DNA of 64,000 nucleotides, from positions 2,834,891 through 2,898,890 of the forward strand of contig VWZX01012694.1 in NCBI GenBank assembly GCA_013399015.1, read 5' to 3'. The translations under genes were made by a program, and so were the position numbers. Below, piece after piece: positions 1-12,684 of this stretch. Source of the DNA: Galbula dea. Lineage: Eukaryota > Chordata > Aves > Piciformes > Galbulidae. The notes beneath the pieces are model-generated. The model saw nothing but the letters and a program-made list of their open reading frames with translations, ran no database searches and was not told the origin of the DNA. Numbering within the stretch: the stretch's first letter is position 1; the number at the start of each line of letters is the position of its first letter.

Positions 1-3000
1 AGTCTTTTACTCCTCAAGAGAGATTTTTAGTCACTGTTTTCAGAGCCATCTTCACGTATCAGTTCAAACATCTGGAAGCCAACAGAACTAACAGAAAAGA
101 ATAAAACAAAACAAACCACCACAGTCACTAAGAATGTAAAAGGTTCAAATTTCAAAATGGTTTAGAATTCTGATTACTTCCTGACAAAATGACACCAGCA
201 GAATCACGAAGCTCAGAGGATAACAAGGATGATTATAAATAGGGAATAGCTTTCTAGAGAGAACCAACCAAGCAGGCATAGACTGCTCAGCTTAGGAACG
301 ATCAAGGTAGTGAAGGTCTGTGGGATGAATGGCACAGATTGGATTATTTATCATCTCTCTAGTCAGCTACAGAGAAATCTTACTTATACTGTCACAGCTT
401 GCATGTTTTAAAAAGTAAAAACAAAACCAAACAAACTCAGAAAAACAATAACAAAAACCTAACCAAAACTTTTCCAATAGGATTTCATAATTAAATTGGG
501 AACTGCCAGGAACAAGACTGCCATAGATGCCGAAGTGTAAGTATGCACAAAAAAGATCATAGATTCATGGTATGGCCCTTCCTCTGTAACCAAACAAGAT
601 ATAACACACTCTGAAATAAATAATGAACTTACAGTTTCAAATAGTTCTTATCACAGAACAGAAACATGTTTGGAAAAATCTTACAAGATGAAGCCTAAAA
701 TTGCAACCTGAGGACATAAATAAATAAAAGCAAGGAAATAAAACATAGGTTTGTTAAGTTTATTACATTTTTGGATGATGATGATTGTTGATTCACACCT
801 GCACTGTTTATAGTTCATGGGTTACGTAGTTCATGCAAATCTAACTCTCATTTGAAATTAACCCAAAGCTTCAAGCTATTGAAGTGGTACTAATTAGGCC
901 CTAGTTTACTGTAAGCATTGGTCAACAGTGCTCAGCTACATTCCAATCTGTCTAATGCACTAAGGAAAACTGAATTACAGATACTTATTTTCCTGGTAGT
1001 TTGTACCTGAATTGACAAGGGACCTTCTCAAATAACTGAATAGATCCTACAATGAATCTTCTGCATATGAAGTCTATGCATGTAATAATATTGCAGTTCA
1101 ACACACAAACACTGTAAAATACATAAACATTGTAATTCAACTCTGAAACACTATAAATTGACCACAAAAAAGATAATGAGCCCTTTCTAATACTTAAATT
1201 GAGTATTTTGTACCCATCTGGTACCATATTACTTATATAATATAAATAATATTGGTATATACTGACACAGTGGTTTTCATACATACATATTCTCTTCTAG
1301 TTCAGAGAAAGTACTTAAAGTACTTACATTTGGAAAATCAAGAAGTAACAAGAACTCTGTAAACTTTCATCTATAAAGGTCTTCTAAATAAGCAGCAGGA
1401 CAACTGGGAAAGCTTAAGCTAGTATCTCAGGACATATCACCTGATATTGAGGAATTTAGTGAAGAATTTACTGAGTAAGCAAATTAATTGACTGAACTAC
1501 TTTCCTTGAGGGCCTGAAAGATAAAAGTCTGAAAATTTATGCACCTGAGGCATTCCAAATAAGTTAAAAAGCAAATTTTGGCACATCTTGTCAGCATGAC
1601 TTCAATCTCTAGAATGCTCACACAACATATGAAAGAGTCATGCCACTGACATAGGGCAGGGAACAGCAACAAAAAGGCTCGAATCCTTCATTAGAAGTGA
1701 ACCTGTAAGGTGAAGAAAATAACCCCCACTACCACTCCCAAATATTAGGTATGTATATGGGATTTCCACTCTTCAAGTCACATAGACCATAACCTTAAAG
1801 ATTATGAAAATTTTCTGGCAGCCGGAGGACAGAAGCAAAGTTGATACAGCAGGGCCAAGTCAATCATGTATTTAATCCATCAAAATTAAAAACAAAACCA
1901 AAAATATGCTCAGTTAAGATTTATGACAGACACAGGTATGCAAAGATTTCATCCCTGTTGTCCAAAAGAGTATATGCTCCTTTTAAGCCTGTTATGATTC
2001 TCTGCTTGACTACAAAAACTCTGTCATGATAAAGAAGCCAACGGACTGCGCTAAATAATGCAATCTAACCTCAGGCCTTGAGACAGCCTAACAAGAAACA
2101 CACCATTTTCCATCACATCCACATATCAACTGGTCCATCTATCAAGCAACGCATCAGTGCACACTAGTCCATACTTGTTTTCACAGTTAGCGTTCTGTTG
2201 CAAGCCCCTCCTTGCTCTAACAGGATTGAACTCAAAATACCACATTTGCTTAAAAAATTACTTTGAGAACTACAGAAATAGAAAAGGCAGCATTAAAAAA
2301 AAAGACAGCTACTTCTATGGAGTAATGAGACCAATAAGGAAAAGAATGAGATAAACTACAGTGATTTCAAAGAAGAAACAACTATTTCTACATCAGTAGA
2401 ATGTAAAACTGAGGATGTACAAGACTACAGCAGCAATGAACTAATAAAAATGACAATTACAGAAAGAACTGGAGGAGAACAGGTATTGTTGCTAGCCTTG
2501 CTATGTCACAAGATGAGTTTCATAAGACTTCCTTGTCAGTAACAAACATCGGAAACTTTGGCTCACATACACTACACCAGCCAAAAAATCAGAACATGCC
2601 ACAGAGCACAACTGTACAGAAAGCAGCAATTTGACTAACAGGAACATCAAATAGGGTTTTCCTAATGGCAGCATCAGAGCCAGTCCACAAGCTGGTGACG
2701 CTGTCACCATGGAAGCACTAAAAGCAGGCAAAAAAAATCCTGCCTGCTCCTCCTTCCCATTTGGTATTTGCCAGGACAAGCAGCTGTAGCAGTGTAATGG
2801 AAAGAACAGACAGCTCCTTCTAGTGTGTGTTAACACACAGCTGGGTTCCCAGGCGAGACACCCATGTCATGCTATGTCATGTAGAGACATGACAGCAGCA
2901 GCATGATGGGCTGAAGGTGCTAAGACAACCATGTAGCCCCCAGTGCTCCAAACTAAAGGTTTGAGAGTGGGAATAAAGGTCTGTCTGTTGATGAGGTAAT

Positions 3001-6000
3001 AACCTCCTATCCACAAACACGAGGCCCCACAACTAGCTTCTGTGGACCAGAAAGCAGCTGAACCTTCTGCGAGGTTAGTAATATTCTTGCCAGTTTAGTA
3101 AATTTGTAGCATGATCTAGTTTATTTTAAAACCTATCATTAGAATTAAAGCTATGAAAACTATTACAAAACCACTTTTCCAGTTGTTAGGAATGGCAACA
3201 ATATTGTAGTAATTAAGGAAAAACTATGCATCTGCAAAACATATCTGCAGGTATGGCACCTAACCAAACTGGTAATGCTCGAGACAATTAACAATTAGGT
3301 CTTGTCATTACTTGTTCTAAACCATCATTTGCTCATACCTGTTTCGCTTCACATACTTTGTTTATCACAGTAATAAAACTGGAGCAATGAACAGTTTCCA
3401 ATAAAGACTGTCAGAATCACATTTGATTAAAGCAAAAAATATACTTCAATAACAAGATTTAAAAAAATCTGTTACATGTACTAAAAGCTAGTTTTATTTA
3501 CATAAAAATGCAAGGAAGTCTTCCTAATGACCTCTCAATAACTGTTTGAAAATTTGTCTTCAAAATACGAATGTTTAAATTATTCCAAGCTTCACATAAA
3601 TAGTAATATGAAAAAGTAGTCCTGAAGTGAAGGTATCTTCACTCTCCAATTACAGTTTGACTGAATCCACAAAAAAGGGTCACAGAAGTACCAATCGTCT
3701 CAAAGTAATCCAACTTAAGTTGGCTTCAGGTACCAAGACTACATGTCAAAACACTTCAATGATTCACAGAAACCACTGGAGATTTTAAAAAAAGAAATAA
3801 TTTTCATTACTTTCTTGGATTTTGCATAATTATGCAAACATTAAAAATATTTCATTGTAATAATGTAACTATCACTTCTATGTGTATGTACATACTTTGC
3901 TGAAATATTAGGCCTTGGTATCGTAACATTCCGAAGATGACACTGTTTGCCTAAGTCAGTTCTTTCTTCTTGTGTTTTATAAAAACAAAACATTTTAAAA
4001 CCAGAATGAATCCCTGCAACTAAAATGTCTTCAAACAGAACAGGACAGAAATGTAGCTGTCAAACCTGATACCAGTCATCAGGCCTTGAAATCTTTTATC
4101 TGCCTACGTCCGGAGTAGATTTTACTGATTTTATCAAGGCTAATTCTCCAATTCCAGACTATTACGTTTACATAGAAGATCTCTAAGTTTTTATAAACAT
4201 CCTTAAAGGCAAGTTTATGCAACAGAATCAAGTCTCAGTCTGACCTCCCTGGCAAGTAACTAGTCTAGAAGCATCCAAATAACCCAACTTTGTAAGTACT
4301 TTAAAGAATATCAGTTTACTAAATGATGCAGCCAGTTTATAAATGTACTCTTTAGGAGTCAAACACAAAGGTTTCTGATCACCCAAACACTCACATTCCC
4401 TAAAACTGCATGCATTTTGTAGGTTGTATCTGGATGAACACGTATTTACCTACTTTATGTACCGAACATACTACATCTACAACTCATTAAACTACTTGCT
4501 GCAAGCCCACAGGAATGAGGAATACCACCTTTGTAGTTACTTGTCCTGCCTTCAGTGAGGGCAAATTTCTCTGGACTTGAAGACCAGAAAAAGGCACTTT
4601 GTTCAAAAGAAGTGAAGGCCTCAGCCTCCTCACAACCAATGTAGAGACTTTGAAAGTCTGTCATTGTTAGACAAAATAATTCATGGCATGCGTTATATAA
4701 TTTCCAAATGTAAGTGAGGTGAACCAGCCTGCTATATGTAAAACTGTTCTGTTAGCTGTGGATACAGCTGCTAATAGTCACATCATACCCTGACTTAAAA
4801 AGAACTGACCCATGCTCCACATATGTACACTTCTGCTTTTCCCTCTCAAATTCTCCATTAGGGGTGGAAAAAAATCAAACATTTTTGCAGTTGAACAAAC
4901 TAGAGTCACATGTAGACAAAACATTTCCAATTAAAGAAAACAGGCAGTGGAGATTCAAACTTAGGTGGCAATCAACATTATTCACAGGCAAAGAAACATC
5001 AAACATTTAATATCTTTGAACAGCTCTGTTGTAGCTAAGTTGCACTAGGTGGGAAAACAGATGAAAAATACAGAGAGAGAAAAAAAGCTAGAGTGCAAGC
5101 AGTACAGTGTCACAGGATGCTGAAGCCATCAACAACCTAAAAACTTCACATCCAGTGTATCTAGAAACTCTATTTGCAAATAGCCTCAAAACCAGTAACA
5201 GACAGGTCTGAAGAGATTTGTTTTTCTCTTTAATGGAGTAATGGTCACCTGTTACTTTTTAATAAAAGAATGTCTGCAATCAAAATTGAGTTGCACACAA
5301 AGCAAGTAAGTGAATACATCCTCTATCTTTCCAAAGTGTGCTTCACTCAGGAGATAAGACAAAAAAAAAAATGTTCTGCAATGGACTTCCTGCAATGGCA
5401 TTAATAAAACATGCAGTACTGTAGTCTTGTGCAGACACAGTCACCTTTAAAAAAAAAAATCCTCAAATTATGGCATTTAGAAACTTTAATTAAGGTGATT
5501 TAAGAAGGCTTTAATAAGGTGATAAACACGGAAAGCAGGCACACACACAAGTAGCTGCAGTGTCTTCTGTACTAGACATAAGTACATCGATTTGGAACAA
5601 TGATTTCTCTCACACTCTGCAAACTGAGTCTCAGTAGTCTCTTTGATGAAAGTGAAAGCCACTAAGCAAACTAGGTAAAGCAATTAGCCTAAAGTCTCAT
5701 TCTGAGACTGGAATCAAGTATGCAGCAGTTCCTACCTAATTGTACTTTACTCTTCCTCTCACAAACCAGGAAAAGTATAAAGGGAAAATGCTTCATATGT
5801 GATGGTCGTCGAAGACCAAGCAAGTTTTATTCACTAATCTTTCTTAACCTCTCTGAAAAGAAAGCCTCTTACTATTTTAAATGCTGCAACTTAAGATTCA
5901 CATGATATTTACAAATGCATAAGAACACTCTTAATTTTTTAAAAAAAGGAATTAAAGACATAAGCCTGTTTGATTCCATTTATGTTTTGTTTCAAAAGAC

Positions 6001-9000
6001 AAATCTTTTGTTGAGCTCAAGGAAAACACATTGCTCGACCTCTATTTCCCCAAACAAGGGGTAACTTTTTAACCTACATTTGCTATAAATACTCTATGAA
6101 CAGTGACACACTAAGGACTATTCAGAGTTACATACCAATCTACAAGTTCCGTTGCAGATTCTGTCACACTTTTCCCTGTTAAGGCAACTCTGAACTAATG
6201 CCTCTGTTTAAAGAGGTCTGGGGATAGGATTTTGCAGGCAAGATATCCTGGGCAACCTGTTATAGCTCTGCCCTATTTTGAAAAAATAAAAATAAAAAAA
6301 ATGGCTCCTGGCTCTCTAGCTAAGGACAAATTACAACCAAAAAACTGCCACAGCACAACCTGCCACATAATGCTACTCTGTGCAGTTTCAGAGGGGTACA
6401 ACTTAATTCAGTATCAGTACGTATTATTATGTACGATTAAGCACTAAATTTCTATTCCAGTCCAGACTATTATTCATACAGGAAGAAGTCTACACAGAAC
6501 TGTTTCATTTCTGAAATTTTATTTCATAAATAGGAGTACCAAGAAAATGAAATTAAAATGCTGTATTAACAGTTATCTTAATGGAATTTTGGAAGTTATT
6601 TGAGTGCCAGAATTGAATGAAGTCTAGTAGAGGCTTGTTAGCAAGTACAAGGAAGAACTGGCATATGAATTTTAAACCCTGCTTTGTTCCAGAAGGCATA
6701 AACACATATGTCTGGGTGATCTATTTACAGCATTAATCTAAATACAAGGGAACAAAAAAAAAAAGAGAAAAACACTCTACTTGAGCAATGCTGCAGTCCC
6801 CCAGCTAGCAAGAAGAAAAATCACGCTGTGGTGGCATAAGCTTTAGTTTTTACACAGCATATGAAAGCAGCAGCAGAATTTATATTAGAAAGCATCTAAA
6901 AAAGTACAAAAATTTAAACAAAAATCCCACTGGAAGTTATGAAGCAACAAGAGACAGGTGAATTGCTAACAGATAAGTAGTTATGTGTTTATGATGAAGA
7001 TTAAACTGGCAACTTACATGCTATCTTATTCCTGCAAGACTGAGAAATCAGTACTGGAAATGACAATACTGCATTTTTAGTTTAAATTCCCCCTAAGAAT
7101 TCTGGCAATACCAGCAGTTCAATCTGCTGATGTGAATTAATCTCAAATATTAAAACAAAACAGAACAACTTCTAAATCTTCTTACTCAAATGTTTCAAGT
7201 CATTCATGCTGAGAGAGAAGGTTTCCTTAAATTCTTTGAAAGCACAAATACAACAAGACACCAGATACTAAGGTATCTGAAATCTTAAGAAATCTTAAGA
7301 CTTGAAATACATGTAAAGAGCTAACAGTTTAAAAAACAGTAATCCTATCAACTGTATTTGCAAATGCAGAGTAGAGAGGATCAAATTTGTATATTATGTT
7401 ACCAGTATTATTAACTATAAATCTCATTTTCAATTTTGAAAAAAATTATTATTTTTAAAGAATATTTAAGTCTGTTCCTTCTACATAGGTCATCTACAAG
7501 ATATCTGTAGAACATATTTTCATAAAAGCTTCACACCAAAATTGCTACTGCTGGTAGTCTCAAACCCTCCCTAAATGTAACGCTTTAAACTGACTACTAA
7601 ATACAAACCGAGAAGCAATGGTTTAGAAAACAAAGCAACAAGAACTTGACTACTTTGTTATTCTTTTTCTGTTATACTACTAAAAGATGACTGAGCAAGA
7701 AGTGTGCCATGTTTTAAAGACCTAAGTCACAGCATACTCATGAATTTAACCAGCATGCAAAGATTAAGCAACAAAACCTACTCTATTGTTCTTGTAGAAC
7801 ATGGGAAATCTTTCCTTGGTGCAATATTATTCTAAACAGAATTTAAGTGCCTCTACTCTGTAAATGTCTTGAAGATTCTCTAACTGCAATACATTTGCAT
7901 ATTCTGATCTTTTCAGAAGGGTATACAGAGAATTAAAAACCTTATATGGACTGTTTGGGATTTTAATCATTCTACTAAGGCTTTATAAGGGGAAAACAGA
8001 TTTTTAAAGGTATCTGGATGAATGCCAACTAATATGACAAGTAAACAGATCACAGGTCATGCTATTCATGCTCTGCCACAGTAAAACAGTAGTTACCACA
8101 CCTGAAACTTTTAATATTAATAATCACTTCCACAAATTTGAGAAGTGCAAATGAAGAACAAGATAAAAAATTAGTTTTTTTCTTTCTAGATTTTAGAAAG
8201 TTAGCTACTAACATCTGACTATATTTAACTGCATGCTGTATTATTACATTGTTGCTACACGAACAAATAGCTACTGGCAGGTTTAAACAAGCAAGAGAGC
8301 AGGAAAAAGTACAGGGATAGTATTTAAAACTTCAGAGAAAAACAGTCCCAACAGAAACCTGAACAGACTTACCATGGATTCTGTTCTTCCAACAACAGAA
8401 AACCACATTTTGATCTCCGGGACTACAGATCCTTGAAAGAAAAAAAACAATTCTCCACTTCTCTTTCAGCCCTCAACAGCAACCACCGCTCTAGTCTGCT
8501 GGATTTTCCAAGATACCCATCAAGATGACTTGGAGCTGGATGCTATGACACAGTGCAGCATTTATCAACACCAGCTATAACCAATACAATATTCAGACTC
8601 TTACGTAATCAGTTATGCTGTTCTGACTTCCATTTACTTTAGAGGCTTTATTAAACTTTGAAAACTGGTAGGAAGAAAAACAACAAAAAGGGAGCCCTTT
8701 TGTACAAAAGACTAAAAACAACCTCCAAATTAAACAGGAAGTAATGTGCTGGCCCACAGATGGCTGAGAAGTCACATGCAAAAGCCCCCAAAAAGCGATA
8801 TATTTTTAAAATAAACTGCATGCACACGCTGCTTCCAAATCATCTGGATTTCATAAAAGCTTAACCACAATGTGGTTAGGAGTCAGGCAGCTTTTAACAT
8901 CCAAACATCTTTCAGGGTTAGAGCAACCAAGGGCTGCACACAACCTCAAAGAGCAATACTGTTCCTGATGCCCGACCACTCCTACCAACTGCATTTCCAT

Positions 9001-12000
9001 ATATATACACCTATTACAAAAGCTACTGCTAATAAAGATACAGGAGCTGCAAGAAAACATGCAGCACCTACAAAAGAGCAGTTACCTTTCTGGATCACAT
9101 CTGAAGCTATACAGTTTAACTTTAAAGAAAAATCCATGTAAACTATTCAGTTTAAGAAATGCTATGAGGTATTTTCCCGATTTAGAAAAGCAAAACAAAA
9201 GCCAAACAAACACATCTCTGTTTACAGTACTCTGGCAGCTAACAGCTGTTTCATAACTAAACTTGTTTTCTCTGGTATGTATGCATATAGCATACATGCT
9301 TACTACACTGTTGATCAAATGGGCTGTCCTGCCTCAAAAAACATCCTTAAAGCAAAGTGAGGTGTACTTGGTGACATGCAGCATTTCTGGTCTCTGCAGC
9401 ATTCCTGGCAGGCCTTATAACACTTCTATTTATTTCAAACTTCTAGCTAGCCATATTTTATTTAATTAGAAGTATTGCACTTAAACACCTGTCTTTAGGT
9501 GAAAAGAGCATCAGATACTAGGTTCCCCAGTGACCTAACACTTTCATATACTCCTTGAATCACCTCCTTTGGTTTTGTTTTTCCATTAATGTCAATGCTT
9601 TTGCAATCACCTTATATCACAAACTGAAACCATCTATCTAAAGACCAAGCAGGTGCACAGCATTTCAATGCAAGCTTCATCACTTCTCTGCTTGTATAAT
9701 CTTAGCTTCAACTCCACTCATATTTTTTGATTGCGGCAGAGAAAGCATGACAATCACTTGGTAATCAACATTTGTTGTGGACAGGGTATATAAGGTATGG
9801 CTAATTTCCCCTTAGAAACTCTTAATTGGCACAGACTATTTATCTACAAACACCTGCAAACTAATAAAAACTTGAAGAATTATCAAACGATAAATTGGTT
9901 AGACGTTTCCTCATAGATGAACAAAGATTACTAGAAAAGCCTAGACTTCCTTGAAATGGCTAGCAGGAAGAAAAGCAGTCAGTAGGAATTACTTTTCTTT
10001 AGTGTCTCTGAGGATCTGCTTATTTAATCCATCTCTAGAACATCACCAACTTGGACTTCAATGAACTTCACCCAAAGCCATCGATAAGCATTAGCAGCCC
10101 ATTAAGACTTAATAAGAAAGGCAGGCCAGCGCATTCTCTCGGCATGCTACTGAGAGCAACTGTTTTGTTTTAGCACAGGAAAAAGCCTAACCGTTTTCCA
10201 CAACAAAGCTGAATAGATTTCGGGTTGTCTTTCACTGCTTGGAGCAGGGCCACCTGTTGACCAGCTTTTGCATTTTCTTTTTGAAGCACTCTAGAAACCA
10301 GCAGGTCAATAAATGTAATTGAGTCAGCAACCAATCCGTGATTCTGTGCATGGCAGCACTAACTGCGTATTTCTAAAAGTGAGTATGAGCTTTCATTTCT
10401 TCAACTCCAAGTACCTTCTTATAAGCATTTGATAGCCAATCTTCTAGTATTAAAAAAGTTCAGAAAACCTAAATCTAGTCTCACACTTGCCTGACACTCT
10501 TATTTCAGGTATTCTAGCCAGATAATATCTAGAAAACTTTAACAAATAGTCTACTGGACTTCTTTCTCTGTTTTCTTCAGCCAAAGCAAAAAATGAGAAT
10601 TTTAATTTTTATGCTTGTTAAAAATACATGACTTGAGACATATCAGAAAAATTACTACTTAAAGTCAACAAGATAGGAATGGAAAGAAAAAATCCACTGC
10701 TGTTGGTAGCTTCTCAGTCACACTCAATTCTCTAATCTGTTCTGTTCTGGCCAGATTAAGAAAATTAATGCCTGTGTATTCTTCCTTACTCTGTTGTTTT
10801 TATGAAGCCTATTAAGGGGAAAACATGCTATTAAATACTTACAATAAGTGACTTTGAACCCTTGAAGTAACGCCTTGGAAATAATCCTGTTTAACTACTA
10901 CAGCAACTTCTTTCAACACTTAGTGCAAGACTATTATTTCCACTCAATAAACATTCTGCTGACTTCAAATGAAGCAAAAGTTTCTCTCTACCTACACTGA
11001 AACTAGAATCAAAACGTGCTTCTTGCTTATTTCAGATCAAGATTTAAGACACAACCATCTTAAATTCAGACTTCTAACACTGCAGCAGGCATACAGCAAC
11101 AAGATAAAATGTAATCACTGCCTGAACCAGTAAGAGTTTCTGCAACTGTGCTGAGATGAAGACTGTCAGTGATTCCATGATTGATTGCATTAAAGGAATT
11201 GGTTAAGTAACATGTAAAAAGCCTTTCAAATCAAGCTGACAAACTCTATCAGTTGTTAAAACAACGTAAAGAAGCCAACCAGCTCCACTGAAAAAGGAAA
11301 CCTTTTTCCCCTGTCGAGTCCTGCTTTTCTCTACATAAGAAATCATATTTCATAATTTAAAGTGGATAAAAAAATGACTGCATATTTTGAAATAAACAAC
11401 AGAAATACAGATAGCAGTCAGAATTCTGATACATATTTAATCTGGTGTATCTCACGATCTACTATTTGCAGCTCAAATTATTAACGCACTCAACAAAAAG
11501 AGCAGAACATTGAGTTACATTTTTCAGTTTTCTCAGAAACTGCTGATTGTTAGCAATAAACCACTAACACCTGCTATTCCTTTATAGAGATCAGAAAAAA
11601 AACTTAAAGCTTATACCATCCAAGATAATAATTTCAAGAAAAGACTATGAAATGAGGAGAGTTGTAGGAAAAAAAAGTGCTGTCTAGAAGCAATGACCTG
11701 TGTGAAACAACTCAAAAGCAGTAAAATAATCATGTCTTTAGCCCATATGCTAAGTGCCAAGAAGAACTACAGCATTCTCAAGTTTCACTTACTACACAGT
11801 GAAAAGACAAGGAAAGACTTATTCCAGCTGTTGTACATCATATAATTAAAAGGACTTCTGGACATCACTATTACGAAGACTAAAACTTAAAAGTTGCCTG
11901 CTACATAACCCAATTAGTAATGCAAAACCAACCAAGTAGTGGAGTCCTCCATCTAGTGGCTGAAGTTTTATGTGCATCCCATAAATTAGTATCTAGTTTT

Positions 12001-12597
12001 ACCAAGAGTAGTATACACCATCAATTTTGGCAAGTCAGGGCAAGAGGTACGCTCTCCTTCACCACATCACTTAATACACTGTAGCTCTCTACTATAAAGA
12101 AGTGAAACTGATGTCATATATGAATCTGTACACAAGATACTGTCTTCACAGCAGAAAGCATACAAACTTTAATTATATATTGAAATTATTTTTGTTTATT
12201 AAGTCAAATTAAAAAGACCTAACAAACCACACAGTATTCCTTATATTTACTACTATTCTTTCCTAGACACTTCTGCTACTTTTTAGCAGGAGTGCTAAAT
12301 AAGCCTGTTTATCAATTCAATTTAGTAACAGTGCCAATTGTTGGCTCTGAAAAATGCATAAACGTGTAGCAGAGGTTTAAACTTAACTGTCATAATAACT
12401 ACACACATATTGTGTTGCCTCTTGTATTGTTCACATCTGTGTATTTTACAGAAACATTCCCCAAACAGAATAAAAGTATGATCATAATTAACTGCATAAC
12501 AAACTTAAGGGAAATATATTTTTCCATTCACATTTTCCACAGTGGGCTAATTTTAAAAGAAGCTTTTCTTCAGTATCAATTAAACTGACTTCCATAC
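1..12597 (-). other. AFDN: AFDN intron 23, partial
   Basis: This AT-rich stretch follows exon 23 and runs off the window. I looked for the remaining PDZ coding sequence on the minus strand and saw none. I recognise no interspersed repeat here and none of the short open frames resembles a known protein. The one structure of note is a candidate stop-containing exon at 8373-8431. The lack of CR1 over 12 kb contrasts with introns 9 and 13. Confidence 0.8.
8373..8431 (-). other. candidate non-productive (poison-type) exon in intron 23 (unproven)
   Basis: On the minus strand a strong pyrimidine tract TTTTTTTTCTTTCAAG is followed by 59 bases and a perfect donor, ATG then GTAAGT. Exon 23 ends in phase 0, so inclusion would read Asp-Leu-stop within the PDZ domain; 59 is also not a multiple of three. 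Such an exon would send the transcript to nonsense-mediated decay. Decoy exons with good splice sites are common in long introns, so this is only a candidate. Confidence 0.25.
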
Positions 12598-12684
12598 CTT
12601 GGCAGCAACAATGCTCAGGCCCATTCCATTTTGTTTTTTTAGTGTAACAGTGATAATTTCAGGTTCTTTCCTCAAAGGCTGAGC
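12598..12684 (-). CDS. AFDN: AFDN exon 23: start of the PDZ domain
   Basis: This 87-base exon encodes 29 residues, about 1005-1033: AQPLRKEPEIITVTLKKQNG then MGLSIVAAK. It carries the first PDZ strand and the carboxylate-binding loop GMGL, which in afadin binds the C-terminal tails of nectins. The acceptor is GATAG before GCTCAG and the donor is CCAAG followed by GTATGG, with a complete last codon. The rest of the PDZ domain was not found down to position 1, so intron 23 is longer than 12.5 kb. Confidence 0.97.

Noticed and set aside
1328..1383. Possible exon with GTAAGTA donor in intron 23, open in phase 0
   Set aside because: The acceptor tract is poor, the exit phase does not suit a phase-0 junction, and the peptide resembles no afadin sequence.
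2501..2836. 111-codon minus-strand open frame in intron 23
   Set aside because: Cys/Leu-rich with no known domain. It shows no similarity to the missing PDZ exons of afadin.
2824..2839. 16-base perfect palindrome TGTGTGTTAACACACA
   Set aside because: A single palindrome built from a short GT repeat; expected at low frequency in 64 kb and not tied to any feature.
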